Source of the DNA: an uncultured Collinsella sp.
GTDB taxonomy: Bacteria; Actinomycetota; Coriobacteriia; Coriobacteriales; Coriobacteriaceae
Direction: 5' to 3'
DNA: 64,000 nt
Assembly (NCBI GenBank): GCA_900544115.1
Contig: UQTW01000007.1
Location: 1 to 64,000 of the forward strand
This document shows, piece by piece, positions 1 to 8,563 of the stretch (positions are counted from its first letter, which is position 1; every line of letters starts with the position of its first letter). The notes beneath the pieces were generated by a model. It worked only from the letters and a program-made list of their open reading frames with translations, had not been told where the DNA came from and ran no database searches. The translations under genes were made by a program, and so were the position numbers.

Positions 1-82
1 CCACGTAGTGCACGAAGTTGCTGCCGATGAAGCCGCAGCCGCCCGTGACGATGATATTCTTGGGCTCAAAGATCTTAGACAT
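1..82 (-). CDS. rfbB: dTDP-glucose 4,6-dehydratase, N-terminal fragment (runs off the window)
   Basis: Only the first 27 codons are inside the window. They read MSKIFEPKNIIVTGGCGFIG followed by SNFVHYV. The TGGxGFIGSN pattern is the NAD-binding Rossmann glycine motif found at the start of RmlB/RfbB. RmlB converts dTDP-glucose to dTDP-4-keto-6-deoxyglucose, the step after the thymidylyltransferase encoded immediately upstream (stop at 85, two untranslated bases). The family call rests on this short motif plus the rfbA neighbour. Another sugar-nucleotide dehydratase or epimerase of the SDR family cannot be excluded from 27 residues. Confidence 0.8.
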   Translation of the reverse strand, partial: MSKIFEPKNIIVTGGCGFIGSNFVHYV

Positions 83-84
83 GC

Positions 85-972
85 TTACCCTCTCTTTACC
101 TCGTCGGCAACGCTCAGAAGATACTTGCCGTACGCTGTCTTCATCAATGCCTCGCCCAGTTTGCGCAGCGCGGCGGAGTCGATGAAGCCGCGACGGTAGG
201 CGATTTCCTCCAAGCATGCGATGTAATAACCTTGGCGGCTCTGCACGGCCTCGACGTATTCAGCGGCTTTAAGAAGCCCCTCGGGCGTGCCCGTATCCAG
301 CCACGCCATGCCCCGGCCCATCAGCTCGACCGACAGTTGACCATGCTCTAGATAGGCATTGTTGATGCTCGTGATCTCCAGCTCGCCGCGCGCGCTTGGT
401 TTAACGTTGGCTGCGATGTCGGAAACTTGTCCGTCATAGAAATACAGACCCGGTACTGCGTAGTTCGACTTCGGAACCTTGGGCTTTTCCTCAATGCCAA
501 CCACACGATGATTCTGATCGAACTCAACCACGCCGAAGGCCCTGGCATCCTGTACGGGGTAGCCGAACACTACTGCCCCGCCATGGTGTTCCACTTTCTC
601 CTTTGCCCGCGTGAGTACGCGAGTGAGGTCCTGTCCATGGAACATATTGTCACCCAAAACCAGTGCGCACGGCTCACCGGCGAGAAAGTCGCGCCCGATG
701 GTAAATGCTTCGGTAAGCCCGCGCGGCTCGGCCTGTTCGGCGTACTCAAACCGCATGCCCAGCTCGGCACCGTCCCCCAAAAGCTCCTTGAAAGCGGGCA
801 GGTCACGCGGCGTCGAAATGACGAGCACCTCGCGGATGCCCGCAAGCATCAGAACGCTTAACGGATAATAGACAAGCGGCTTATCGTAAATAGGTAGCAG
901 TTGCTTGCTGACCGCCTTTGTTATGGGATGCAGCCGGGTGCCGGACCCTCCGGCAAGGATGATGCCTTTCAT
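85..972 (-). CDS. rfbA: Glucose-1-phosphate thymidylyltransferase
   Basis: A 295-residue protein of the normal RmlA length. It starts [16 protein letters not shown], the nucleotide-binding signature (residues 8-16), and contains [10 protein letters not shown] near residue 105, which carries the metal-binding Asp, and the conserved EEKP segment. It makes dTDP-glucose from glucose-1-phosphate and dTTP in the cytoplasm, the first step toward dTDP-6-deoxysugars. rfbB follows directly on the same strand. The 267-bp gap to the upstream ATP-grasp gene contains a strong hairpin, so rfbAB may be partly uncoupled from the capsule operon. The dTDP-4-keto-6-deoxyglucose made by RfbAB is the expected substrate for the DegT aminotransferase at 2221-3357. 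Confidence 0.95.
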   Translation of the reverse strand: MKGIILAGGSGTRLHPITKAVSKQLLPIYDKPLVYYPLSVLMLAGIREVLVISTPRDLPAFKELLGDGAELGMRFEYAEQAEPRGLTEAFTIGRDFLAGEPCALVLGDNMFHGQDLTRVLTRAKEKVEHHGGAVVFGYPVQDARAFGVVEFDQNHRVVGIEEKPKVPKSNYAVPGLYFYDGQVSDIAANVKPSARGELEITSINNAYLEHGQLSVELMGRGMAWLDTGTPEGLLKAAEYVEAVQSRQGYYIACLEEIAYRRGFIDSAALRKLGEALMKTAYGKYLLSVADEVKRG

Positions 973-1137
973 GAAAATCCTTAACTAATATGAGGCAGTG
1001 AGACCAAGCATGGCATAGAGGCGAAGCAGCCGTCAGTTACTCCCGGTTGAAATGAAATCGAAAACTGATGTTAGATCCATCTGCTGCCGATATGCGATCT
1101 TAGTGAATCAAGCCATTTGCTTTAGTTTTGAAGCGAA

Positions 1138-1180
1138 GGGCTCAGTACGCGAGGTATTGAATTTCCCGCGTACTGAGCCC
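1138..1180 (-). terminator. 14-bp perfect hairpin between ATP-grasp gene and rfbA
   Basis: GGGCTCAGTACGCG (1138-1151) pairs perfectly with 1167-1180, leaving a 15-base loop. It sits about 60 bases past the stop of the minus-strand ATP-grasp gene. There is no good U-tract on either strand, so it is either an atypical terminator or attenuator of the polysaccharide operon or an mRNA-stabilising hairpin. The rest of the 973-1239 gap shows nothing recognisable. Confidence 0.45.
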
Positions 1181-1239
1181 GAAACCAGTAATCTAATGAA
1201 ATGCGAACGTGCTCATACCGTCCCTAGCAAAAGATGCAA

Positions 1240-2211
1240 TTACCTTTCGATGGAAGTAACGTATTCTTCATACTTGCGGGCGGAAATGAACGGGGCGTGC
1301 AACTCGAAATCATCGATCATTCGGCCGCCGAAGCAGTCGAGATGGTTCGCGATGCAGTCGTAACCGGCAAGGTAGGAGAATTCGAGACCGGCCGAGTAAC
1401 GGGGATTGCATTCGACGAAGAAATGGCGCCCGTCCTCGTGCTTAATGTACTCAAAATTTACGCAGCCGTTAACGCCGAGCTTCGCGGCGAGGGCTCGGCT
1501 TGCGCTCTCTAGGTCGGGATCGGAATAGACGTGCACGGACGTGCCACAGCCGTGGGGCGTACTCACGAGCTCCTGACGAGTGACACAGACGCACCTTCCC
1601 GATGACTCCTGTCGTATGACTTCAACCATTACGATGGGTCCGCTCACAAAGGGCTCCACGATACTCTTCGAGCCCGAGCGCTTTTCCTTATACGTCTGCC
1701 ACTCCTCGCCAGAGCCGATGTACTCTCGGCCCTGGCTGGAACGCCCGTCATACGGCTTCACCACGACAGGATATGCCCAGGGGAGCTTGTCCGTGGCGTC
1801 AACCATGAGAGTCGGGATACCGTTGACCTCGGGGACTTCAGATTTGATGAAGTCCTGCAGGATCTTCTTGTTACGGATGATGTCTAGCGAGCGCTTGGTC
1901 GATATGCAAAGCGTAACATTGTGTTCCTCAAACCAGGCACGGCTCTCGTTAAGGAGATCCACCTCGGGGTCGATGAGGGGGATGAAGTAATCGATGCGCT
2001 CATTCTCACAGATCTCGTGGACTTCCGAGAGGTAAGCGTCGGCGTCACTCACCAATGGAATTCTGTAGAACTCATCGACATTATAGGCGTCCACTACCCA
2101 TTCGCGTGGGTAGATGTCGGCGCCGATGACGCGATGTCCAAGTCTCTTGAGCGACTTGATGGTTATGTCGGCGGAAACCGACCCGATGGACGTGACGAGA
2201 ACGTTGCTCAT
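1240..2211 (-). CDS. ATP-grasp domain protein of the polysaccharide cluster
   Basis: 323 residues. An N-terminal pre-ATP-grasp Rossmann-like part (residues 1-110, start MSNVLVTSIG) is followed by an ATP-grasp domain with VVVKPYDGRSSQG (149-161) as the glycine-rich ATP loop and FVECNPR (265-271) as the metal-binding strand. The arrangement resembles CarB-like ligases, which join a carboxylate to an amine through an acyl phosphate. The substrate is not identifiable from sequence. It follows a DegT aminotransferase by 9 bases, so acylation of an amino sugar with an amino acid or other carboxylate is an attractive inference. No membrane segment or signal peptide is seen. Confidence 0.75.
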   Translation of the reverse strand: MSNVLVTSIGSVSADITIKSLKRLGHRVIGADIYPREWVVDAYNVDEFYRIPLVSDADAYLSEVHEICENERIDYFIPLIDPEVDLLNESRAWFEEHNVTLCISTKRSLDIIRNKKILQDFIKSEVPEVNGIPTLMVDATDKLPWAYPVVVKPYDGRSSQGREYIGSGEEWQTYKEKRSGSKSIVEPFVSGPIVMVEVIRQESSGRCVCVTRQELVSTPHGCGTSVHVYSDPDLESASRALAAKLGVNGCVNFEYIKHEDGRHFFVECNPRYSAGLEFSYLAGYDCIANHLDCFGGRMIDDFELHAPFISARKYEEYVTSIER

Positions 2212-2220
2212 GGGAATCTC

Positions 2221-3357
2221 CTAAATGGTCTTTCCGGTATCGAGAACGACATGGCAGATGCGGTCAACATCTTCCAATGCCAAATCGGCGTACATGGGAA
2301 GCGTGATCACCTGGGATGCCGCCTTCTTTGCCACGGGCGTGCGGTCGCTTGAGTACACGCTTCTATAGCATGCGTAATCGTTGACTAGCGGATAGAAGTA
2401 TTTGCGCGCGCCGACGCCAGACTTGTCCAGGGCATCAAAAACGTCATCGCGCGTGGCGCCGAAGACACTCGGATCGAACAGTACGGGAAGGTACGCATAG
2501 TTGTGGCGGATGTTCTTGGCTGGACGGAAAACGGTCACGCCGGCTGTGCCTTCAAGGTTATCCCAATAGCGTTCCGCGACAGCCTTGCGCTTAGCGATCT
2601 CGGCGTCAAGGTGACGAAGGTTGCAGACGCCCATCGCCGCACAGAACTCATTCATCTTGGCGTTGCCACCGACGTACTCAACGTCCTCGGGTCCCGTGAT
2701 TCCAAAGTTCTTCCATTGATTGAGCAGGGGATACAGATCTTCGTCTTTAAAGCAGACGCAACCGCCTTCAATGGTGTTGAATACCTTGGTCGCATGGAAA
2801 CTGAACATGGCCGCGTCGCCGAATGCCGCCGCACTATCGCTGCTTCCGTCCTCGTTCACGCGCTCGACTCCGAAGGCGTGGGCTGCATCATAGATGACCT
2901 TCAGCCCGTGACGGTCAGCGATCTCCTGGATGACGTCGACATCGCAAAGATTACCGTATACATGGACAGGCACGATGGCGCAGGTGCGCGGGGTGATCAA
3001 TCGCTCGATGCTCTCGGGATCCAACGTAAGATCCACGGGATTCACGTCGGCAAATACGGGAGTAAGCCCCTTTCGCACGATAGCGTGAGTGGTAGAGGCA
3101 AAGGTGAACGGCGTAGTGATGACCTCTCCACCGGTCGGAAGAGCCATGGCCTCGAGGATGCACTCCAGGGCATTGTGACCATTCGTGAACAGAGCAAGGT
3201 TGTCGATCCCCAAACGCTCCTTGAGGTCTGCCTCGAGCTTCTTATGCTCAACACCCATATTGGTAAGCCAATGGCTTTCCCATAGAGGTGCGACCTCTTC
3301 AAAGTATTCCTCCATAGGAGGCATGGATGATCGTGTGACAAGAATGCGGTTACCCAT
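2221..3357 (-). CDS. DegT/DnrJ/EryC1/StrS family sugar aminotransferase
   Basis: 378 residues, normal for this PLP-dependent family. FSFHATKVFNTIEGG places the Schiff-base lysine at residue 191, and VIYDAAHAFG gives the Asp (157) that pairs with the pyridine nitrogen. Such enzymes transfer an amino group from glutamate to a keto-sugar nucleotide. Because the cluster also has rfbA and rfbB, dTDP-4-keto-6-deoxyglucose to a dTDP-4-amino-4,6-dideoxyhexose is the most likely reaction, but keto position and sugar cannot be read from sequence. It lies between wzx and the ATP-grasp gene on the minus strand, with short gaps consistent with one transcript. Confidence 0.88.
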   Translation of the reverse strand: MGNRILVTRSSMPPMEEYFEEVAPLWESHWLTNMGVEHKKLEADLKERLGIDNLALFTNGHNALECILEAMALPTGGEVITTPFTFASTTHAIVRKGLTPVFADVNPVDLTLDPESIERLITPRTCAIVPVHVYGNLCDVDVIQEIADRHGLKVIYDAAHAFGVERVNEDGSSDSAAAFGDAAMFSFHATKVFNTIEGGCVCFKDEDLYPLLNQWKNFGITGPEDVEYVGGNAKMNEFCAAMGVCNLRHLDAEIAKRKAVAERYWDNLEGTAGVTVFRPAKNIRHNYAYLPVLFDPSVFGATRDDVFDALDKSGVGARKYFYPLVNDYACYRSVYSSDRTPVAKKAASQVITLPMYADLALEDVDRICHVVLDTGKTI

Positions 3358-3432
3358 ATCAGGTACCTTCCCTTCGCTATGCAGCTTTCAAAGAACGATG
3401 ACTAAAACGGTTACAGTATTGACGCAACGCCT

Positions 3433-4899
3433 TTAACGACGTTTTGCACCCAAAAAATCCCTAGCGGTATTGATGAGGTATTCAAATGCTTCGAGTTTAA
3501 AAATGGCGGCAATACCAAAATAGGCAATTGCCATCACGGCTACTTCTGCAAGAATTTGAAATCCAGGCGAGGCGACAAATGAAACGCAAAAAAATGCGAG
3601 TCCTCCTGCGAGGGCGGAAATAACGAACGCTGGAGCAATGTCACGTAATTGCTCAGAATAGGAGTACCCTATAACGCGCTTATTGGGGTAAGCGTTAACA
3701 AAAGTTGAGATGATGCCGGTAATCATATACATGGCCACCATTAGGTAAACGTCCTTTAATACAAAGGCCGCAAACAAAATGAAGCAGATACCATATGCCT
3801 TTTTGATAAGTTCAAGCTTCAGGAACAGATCAGAACGCCCCATGCCGTTAAGTGCCTGCAGATTGGTTGTGTGTATAGGTAATAGCGCGTAGATAAAGCA
3901 GTACATTTGAAGGAATGGCACGCAGGGCAACCATTTTTCACCTAATACGATGTCCACTATTGGTTTTGCCGCAATAGCAAATAGAGTCATTGAGGGTACG
4001 ATGAGAAAAGTCGATGTTTTCAACGCTCTTCGCACAAGTCTCTTTACATTTGTTGGGTCATCTTGCATGCGCGATACAGCCGACAACATTACAGGCTGTA
4101 TCGCGCCATCGAGCAGAGAGCCAATTGCCTGGGGATATTTCTTTCCCTGTGAGACTAGCCCAAGACTTAAAGCGCTGAATTGTTTTCCGATGAGGAGGTC
4201 AGATAAGGATTGGTAGCTAGTGTCGAGCAACCCTGAAAGAAGCAATTTCCATCCATAGCTGAAATGTTTTCTCGCCTTTTTACAATCAAATATAAATTGC
4301 GGAAACCACCTTATTTGAAATCCAAGAACAATGCAGTTAGCAAATTGATAGATTAGTTGCTGGAGAACCAGGGCCCATAAACCCGCGCCGGCTTGAGCGG
4401 AAGCAATTCCGGCAGCACCCGAGATGGTCACGGCGGTAACGGTGGCATTAAACACTTTGCGAAGCTGCAATTCTCGCTGAACGACAGCAACTTGCACAGA
4501 ATTAAATGCTGTAATCAAGAGAAGGAGACCTAAAGCCCTTAGCTGCCAAACAATTTGAGGCATCATATAAAATTTTGCAATAGCAGGTGCCGCAAAAAAC
4601 ACTACCAAGAACAACGCAGCAGAGGTTCCAAAGCTGAGCCAAAACACAGTCGATAAGTCAGTATCATCAATACAATCGGATTGCACTAAGGAAGTGTTCA
4701 ATCCAGACTGAACGATAACGTTGCCAACATTCACAAACACCAACATGATGGCGAGAGCACCAAATTCTGCGGGAGCAAGAATGCGAGCCATGACAATTTG
4801 CACGGCAAGTTCAACAAGCGCACGGCCGCCTTTTTCAAAAACTTTCCAAATTAAAGACGATATAGTCGCGCTCTTTAAGGAATCCAATTCATTAGACAA
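3433..4899 (-). CDS. wzx: Wzx-like polysaccharide flippase (MOP/WzxC family)
   Basis: 488 residues with about 12-14 hydrophobic segments, for example ALAIMLVFVNVGNVIVQSGL near residue 50 and FALAAIFKLE-type hydrophobic stretches at the C terminus. The early sequence (VELAVQIVMARILAPAEFGA) matches the RfbX/WzxC-type start in which an LAPxEFG motif follows the first helix. It should flip undecaprenyl-linked repeat units across the membrane. It overlaps the upstream glycosyltransferase by 8 bases, so it is translationally coupled. The gene is clearly richer in A+T than capEF or glg genes nearby, as are the next two genes. This suggests the repeat-unit core was acquired separately. Confidence 0.85.
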   Translation of the reverse strand: MSNELDSLKSATISSLIWKVFEKGGRALVELAVQIVMARILAPAEFGALAIMLVFVNVGNVIVQSGLNTSLVQSDCIDDTDLSTVFWLSFGTSAALFLVVFFAAPAIAKFYMMPQIVWQLRALGLLLLITAFNSVQVAVVQRELQLRKVFNATVTAVTISGAAGIASAQAGAGLWALVLQQLIYQFANCIVLGFQIRWFPQFIFDCKKARKHFSYGWKLLLSGLLDTSYQSLSDLLIGKQFSALSLGLVSQGKKYPQAIGSLLDGAIQPVMLSAVSRMQDDPTNVKRLVRRALKTSTFLIVPSMTLFAIAAKPIVDIVLGEKWLPCVPFLQMYCFIYALLPIHTTNLQALNGMGRSDLFLKLELIKKAYGICFILFAAFVLKDVYLMVAMYMITGIISTFVNAYPNKRVIGYSYSEQLRDIAPAFVISALAGGLAFFCVSFVASPGFQILAEVAVMAIAYFGIAAIFKLEAFEYLINTARDFLGAKRR

Positions 4900-6115
4900 A
4901 GCGCAGCACCCTTTTCACATTTGAAACCATATCCAACGGATATTTTCCGCACGCGAGCGTTGCCAGCGACGTGAAAAGCCTAAGAACTGTGGTTTTAATT
5001 TTTTTCACTTCCCAATAAGACTCTGTTTTCACCGAGGCATTCAGGAAGTTGAAGTGCTTATCGAATTTGACTTCTTCAGAAGGCAACATACTGACGATAT
5101 CTTTTCCATCGCAGAGACGATCGATGAGAACTGATTGGATGATGGCACACAGATTTTTTGGCTCTCCGTCGGAGCGTGCAGGAGAGTGATCGAAGTCTAT
5201 GCCAAGAATGCCCATTGCTTCATCCGTGTCCATAGAGTAAACGGCTGTAGGGATTCCATTACGAGCGCAGGCCCATGCACAGCCAGACTTTGCCACAGCC
5301 AAATCGAAGCTTTTGATCAGATTACGCGGAATGGGAGCCATGAAGCCAAAGCGTATTACATCAAGATTGTCAATATTCTCAACAGAAGAGAAAAGGCTAT
5401 GTAACAGGGCTTCGTTGTTTGTGTCTCCTACGATAAGAAAACTGATGCGTAGTTCTGGAAAATCCCTGCTGAAACGTGCCACCTCATCGAACACATTAGG
5501 CACGAAGTTTTTGTCTAACCTTGATACCAGCCCAATCCTAAAGTCAGCCTCAGGAAGACTAGTAGTATCGAAGGGAATATCCTCGACTGCGTCACCCATA
5601 TATGCAACCAAGATGTATTGACAAAGCTCTTGCTCGGTCATTTCAGGAAAGACTCTTCTGAGGCATGATGTGGTGATGCATGCAAGTTCACCGCGCTCAA
5701 GCTTAAAGCGAAAGAACTCTATTTCGTCCTTGCTCAATCGTGGAGGTACTTCGTCAAGGTCAAAGATTAAATGCTTAGCTTTAAGTTCCTTAGCAATCAG
5801 CTCACCCCAAAACGCGTAGTCATAAGAGCTCGATTCGACCACCACGAGGTCACCCATATTAAGATTTGCTTTTAATTCCTCAATCAAATTCGTAACAGTT
5901 CGTTTTGGAGCAATAGCGGGCCTGCACATTAAAAGTGGGAAATGATGGGCAGTCACGCAACTAAAATCTAGAACCTCTTCTCCGAGCGAGCTATATACAA
6001 AATGGACATCCCATCCTTGCGCGGTTAGCCATCTAGCTTTATCAAGAATATATCTTTGGCTTCCGCCTAATCCATATACAGTTTCAGCTACAAAAATATA
6101 AGTTTTAGAGATCAT
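4892..6115 (-). CDS. Glycosyltransferase, GT4-like (polysaccharide repeat unit)
   Basis: 407 residues. The N terminus (MISKTYIFVAETVYGLGGSQ) has the GxGGSQ-type acceptor-side loop seen in GT-B enzymes. The C-terminal half contains RIGLVSRLDKNFVPNVFDE and ISFLIVGDTN, the usual Rossmann donor domain strands. The C-terminal E-x7-E motif is not evident, so the family is assigned by overall pattern only. It is a cytoplasmic or membrane-associated enzyme expected to add one sugar of the repeat unit. Neighbours are wzx (8-base overlap) and wzy. Base composition is AT-rich like its neighbours. Donor and linkage cannot be predicted. Confidence 0.65.
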   Translation of the reverse strand: MISKTYIFVAETVYGLGGSQRYILDKARWLTAQGWDVHFVYSSLGEEVLDFSCVTAHHFPLLMCRPAIAPKRTVTNLIEELKANLNMGDLVVVESSSYDYAFWGELIAKELKAKHLIFDLDEVPPRLSKDEIEFFRFKLERGELACITTSCLRRVFPEMTEQELCQYILVAYMGDAVEDIPFDTTSLPEADFRIGLVSRLDKNFVPNVFDEVARFSRDFPELRISFLIVGDTNNEALLHSLFSSVENIDNLDVIRFGFMAPIPRNLIKSFDLAVAKSGCAWACARNGIPTAVYSMDTDEAMGILGIDFDHSPARSDGEPKNLCAIIQSVLIDRLCDGKDIVSMLPSEEVKFDKHFNFLNASVKTESYWEVKKIKTTVLRLFTSLATLACGKYPLDMVSNVKRVLRFV

Positions 6116-6180
6116 CCCTACCCCTAATTGAGAGATAAATGATTTGTGTCACCAAATAACTCAGGATCAAATCGGCTTCC

Positions 6181-7386
6181 TCATGAATCGGTAGTTTTTG
6201 ATAATGCCCCTTTTAGATCCTGACAATATTTAACTGCAGATATCAGTAGTAGTCCTATGCCAAAAGTCGCATTCATATAGACATACGTCATATTGAAGAC
6301 GGCATTAAATAGCCAGATTGCCAAAATGGAAAAGAGGAAACCACGTTCCATCTGACGCCCAAACATCAAAACGCATTTACCAAATGCAAAGAAATATGGG
6401 ATTAATCCAGCCCATCCGAATGTAAGTAAGATATTGATAAAGTCATTATGGGCATATATGCGATTTCCAAAAAACGATTCATTCACCTCGTACACAAAGG
6501 AGAAACCATATCCGAATAACTGATTAATCATGCCTCCTTTACCAAACGCGTCCATATCAGCTCTCCAAAACGCATCTCGCCCACTTGTAAATACGGACCA
6601 GAAGGAACTGGAGTCGTTTGAGTACTGAAAAGCATTAGCGAACTTTGTCCAGATATTTGTCATACTTAATAGCCCGATGCCAACGATTAGGGCAATTACA
6701 ATAAATGCAATTAAATCCAATTTTGATTTAATTATCATCATTGCAAGGATTAAAACCTCGAGAGCAATTACAACAAGATAAGTTCTTGATCCAGAAGCAA
6801 ATGAGCAGACTACGGGGACAGCGGAAAGTAAAACTGCTTTCCTAGCATTTCCGTCGCACGCGTAACAGAATATTACAAGGGCAAATATTAGAGAGGCTGC
6901 AGGTGCCAGCTCAAATGAAGTATTGGAAAATGAGATGAAGTAAGAGCCCTCCCCCCATGTGTGTTCGTAAGAAGATGGGAAAAAGGCCGAAACGATAACA
7001 ATAATTTCCCAAATAATAACAGTGAAATTAATAGCAGCTTGCTGTTTATTCGCCGCATCAAAAAAGGAACCGTAGTTGTTTTGAAGATATAAGAAGAAGA
7101 TGACCCAAACCGCATACATCAAATAAGTTGTAAAGCTCTCCTTTTGCGAAACTGGGTATGCGAATTCGAAAATATGCATAGCCGCAGTTAAAGCAAGTAT
7201 AAGCCAGCTGCTCTTATCCTGTCTTTTAATACAAAATAGGATGACCAGGGAAAACAGCATGACGACAAGAGCCGCCTTCCCCATAAAATCAAAAATAGAA
7301 ACTTTGCGAACTGTAACGCAAAGAGGATAAAGCAACATTGAATATATGACTGAAGCATTCAGCCTGTATATTTGTTTGTCTAACAT
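6181..7386 (-). CDS. wzy: Wzy-like polysaccharide polymerase (multi-pass membrane protein)
   Basis: 401 residues with roughly ten hydrophobic helices, including ALVVMLFSLVILFCIKR, LDLIAFIVIALIVGIGLLS and a late loop around residues 270-320 containing FWRADMDAFGKGG and YAHNDFINILLTFGWAG. That His-Asn-Asp loop followed by a hydrophobic helix is typical of the O-antigen polymerase/ligase (Wzy/WaaL) superfamily. Primary sequence identity in this family is always low, so the call depends on topology, length and position between glycosyltransferases and wzx. It polymerises lipid-linked repeat units outside the membrane. AT-rich gene. Confidence 0.75.
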   Translation of the reverse strand: MLDKQIYRLNASVIYSMLLYPLCVTVRKVSIFDFMGKAALVVMLFSLVILFCIKRQDKSSWLILALTAAMHIFEFAYPVSQKESFTTYLMYAVWVIFFLYLQNNYGSFFDAANKQQAAINFTVIIWEIIVIVSAFFPSSYEHTWGEGSYFISFSNTSFELAPAASLIFALVIFCYACDGNARKAVLLSAVPVVCSFASGSRTYLVVIALEVLILAMMIIKSKLDLIAFIVIALIVGIGLLSMTNIWTKFANAFQYSNDSSSFWSVFTSGRDAFWRADMDAFGKGGMINQLFGYGFSFVYEVNESFFGNRIYAHNDFINILLTFGWAGLIPYFFAFGKCVLMFGRQMERGFLFSILAIWLFNAVFNMTYVYMNATFGIGLLLISAVKYCQDLKGALSKTTDS

Positions 7387-7396
7387 ACGCGAGCCC

Positions 7397-8563
7397 TTAT
7401 TTGGTAATTGAATGCAACATTGTTTTACTAAGGTGCGATTTCACGTATGTGATCGCCTCGGAATAATCCCTGCAATGCTTTGATTTTTCAAGTTTTATTG
7501 TCTCGCTACAGCCACCAGTGTCATACGTAATCACGGGAGTACCACAGGCCTCGGCTTCAAGATTCACCGTTGGATAGTTATCTTCAACGGTCGGGTTAAA
7601 GAAAACATCAGCGGTCGTGTAAATGCCGGCGAGCATTTGCGGGGAATCAGTACGTGTCAAACCTATAATTCCCTTGGGTATTTCACAGATTTGTCTCTTA
7701 GAGAGTCCGATGAGCACAATTGCATACTTATTGAGGTCCAGCTCCGCTGCCATTTTAACGAAATCACGCAGTCCCTTACGTTCGGTCCAAGGACTTGCGA
7801 CTCCAAGAATCATGAACTTGTCGCCTATGCCGTATCGCTCACGAAAGTCACTCGGCGTTGGCCTGAATACGGTTCCGTCAATAGTGTTATGGCGCACTTC
7901 TACCGGATAGTCCTTCAGGAAGCTATTGTCAACAAGGTCTCTAAGCCACTGCGAAGGTGTGATCAGAGTCATCCGCTCGGGAGGGATACTTGTGAAGATT
8001 CGTTTCTTATCCTCGAAGTTTCTCTCGCAACTCGCTTTAGAAATAGTTTTGGGATATGCGTTCAGCTGTGGGCAAGAATTTGAGTGTGCGCAGTGGCCGG
8101 TGAATGCCCAGCAGTCATGTAATGTCCATCTAACCTGGCAACGATGTGCCGCAAGCCAGCTAAACAGCATTTCAACGTTCACCCAGTAACCGTGGATGTT
8201 GTGCAGGTGAACGACATCTGGGTCTATCTCGTCCAGGCGCTTCAACAGTTTTGCGGTATCGCGCCTAGAATAGAAACCCATGCGGTCATGCAGGCGGGTC
8301 ATGACGCCGTGGATATATACCTCCGGTTTGGTCGCGCAGCACAACATATGGTCGTCAATGCTCTCATGACGCCTGCCCCAAAAGCAGTAAGAATCGATTC
8401 CGTGCAAGGAAAGCTGCGAATGCAACCCACGCATAATGGAGCCGGTCGAGCCGTTGTAGAAACTGTTAAGCTGGACGTAGCGAAGAGGCCTATACAGACC
8501 CTCCGCTAACGTTAATGCCTCGTCTACAAGCGCGTCTGTCGTCTTGGTGTCGCTGGAAACCAT
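7397..8563 (-). CDS. Glycosyltransferase family 4-like
   Basis: 388 residues from the ATG at 8563, whose A is also the last base of the upstream stop (TAATG). GGAGGAAGAG lies 11 bases upstream. An in-frame ATG six codons earlier (8581) is possible but lies inside the upstream gene. GSTGSIMRGL near residue 38 is the acceptor loop. VASPWTERKGLRDF and the late VEDNYPTVNLEAEACGTPVITYDTGG (split here by the family E-x7-E pattern) are classical GT4 donor-binding motifs. It should transfer one sugar in the repeat unit, retaining configuration. Coupling to the epimerase gene upstream suggests use of the FucNAc-type donor, but that is only contextual. Confidence 0.88.
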   Translation of the reverse strand: MVSSDTKTTDALVDEALTLAEGLYRPLRYVQLNSFYNGSTGSIMRGLHSQLSLHGIDSYCFWGRRHESIDDHMLCCATKPEVYIHGVMTRLHDRMGFYSRRDTAKLLKRLDEIDPDVVHLHNIHGYWVNVEMLFSWLAAHRCQVRWTLHDCWAFTGHCAHSNSCPQLNAYPKTISKASCERNFEDKKRIFTSIPPERMTLITPSQWLRDLVDNSFLKDYPVEVRHNTIDGTVFRPTPSDFRERYGIGDKFMILGVASPWTERKGLRDFVKMAAELDLNKYAIVLIGLSKRQICEIPKGIIGLTRTDSPQMLAGIYTTADVFFNPTVEDNYPTVNLEAEACGTPVITYDTGGCSETIKLEKSKHCRDYSEAITYVKSHLSKTMLHSITK

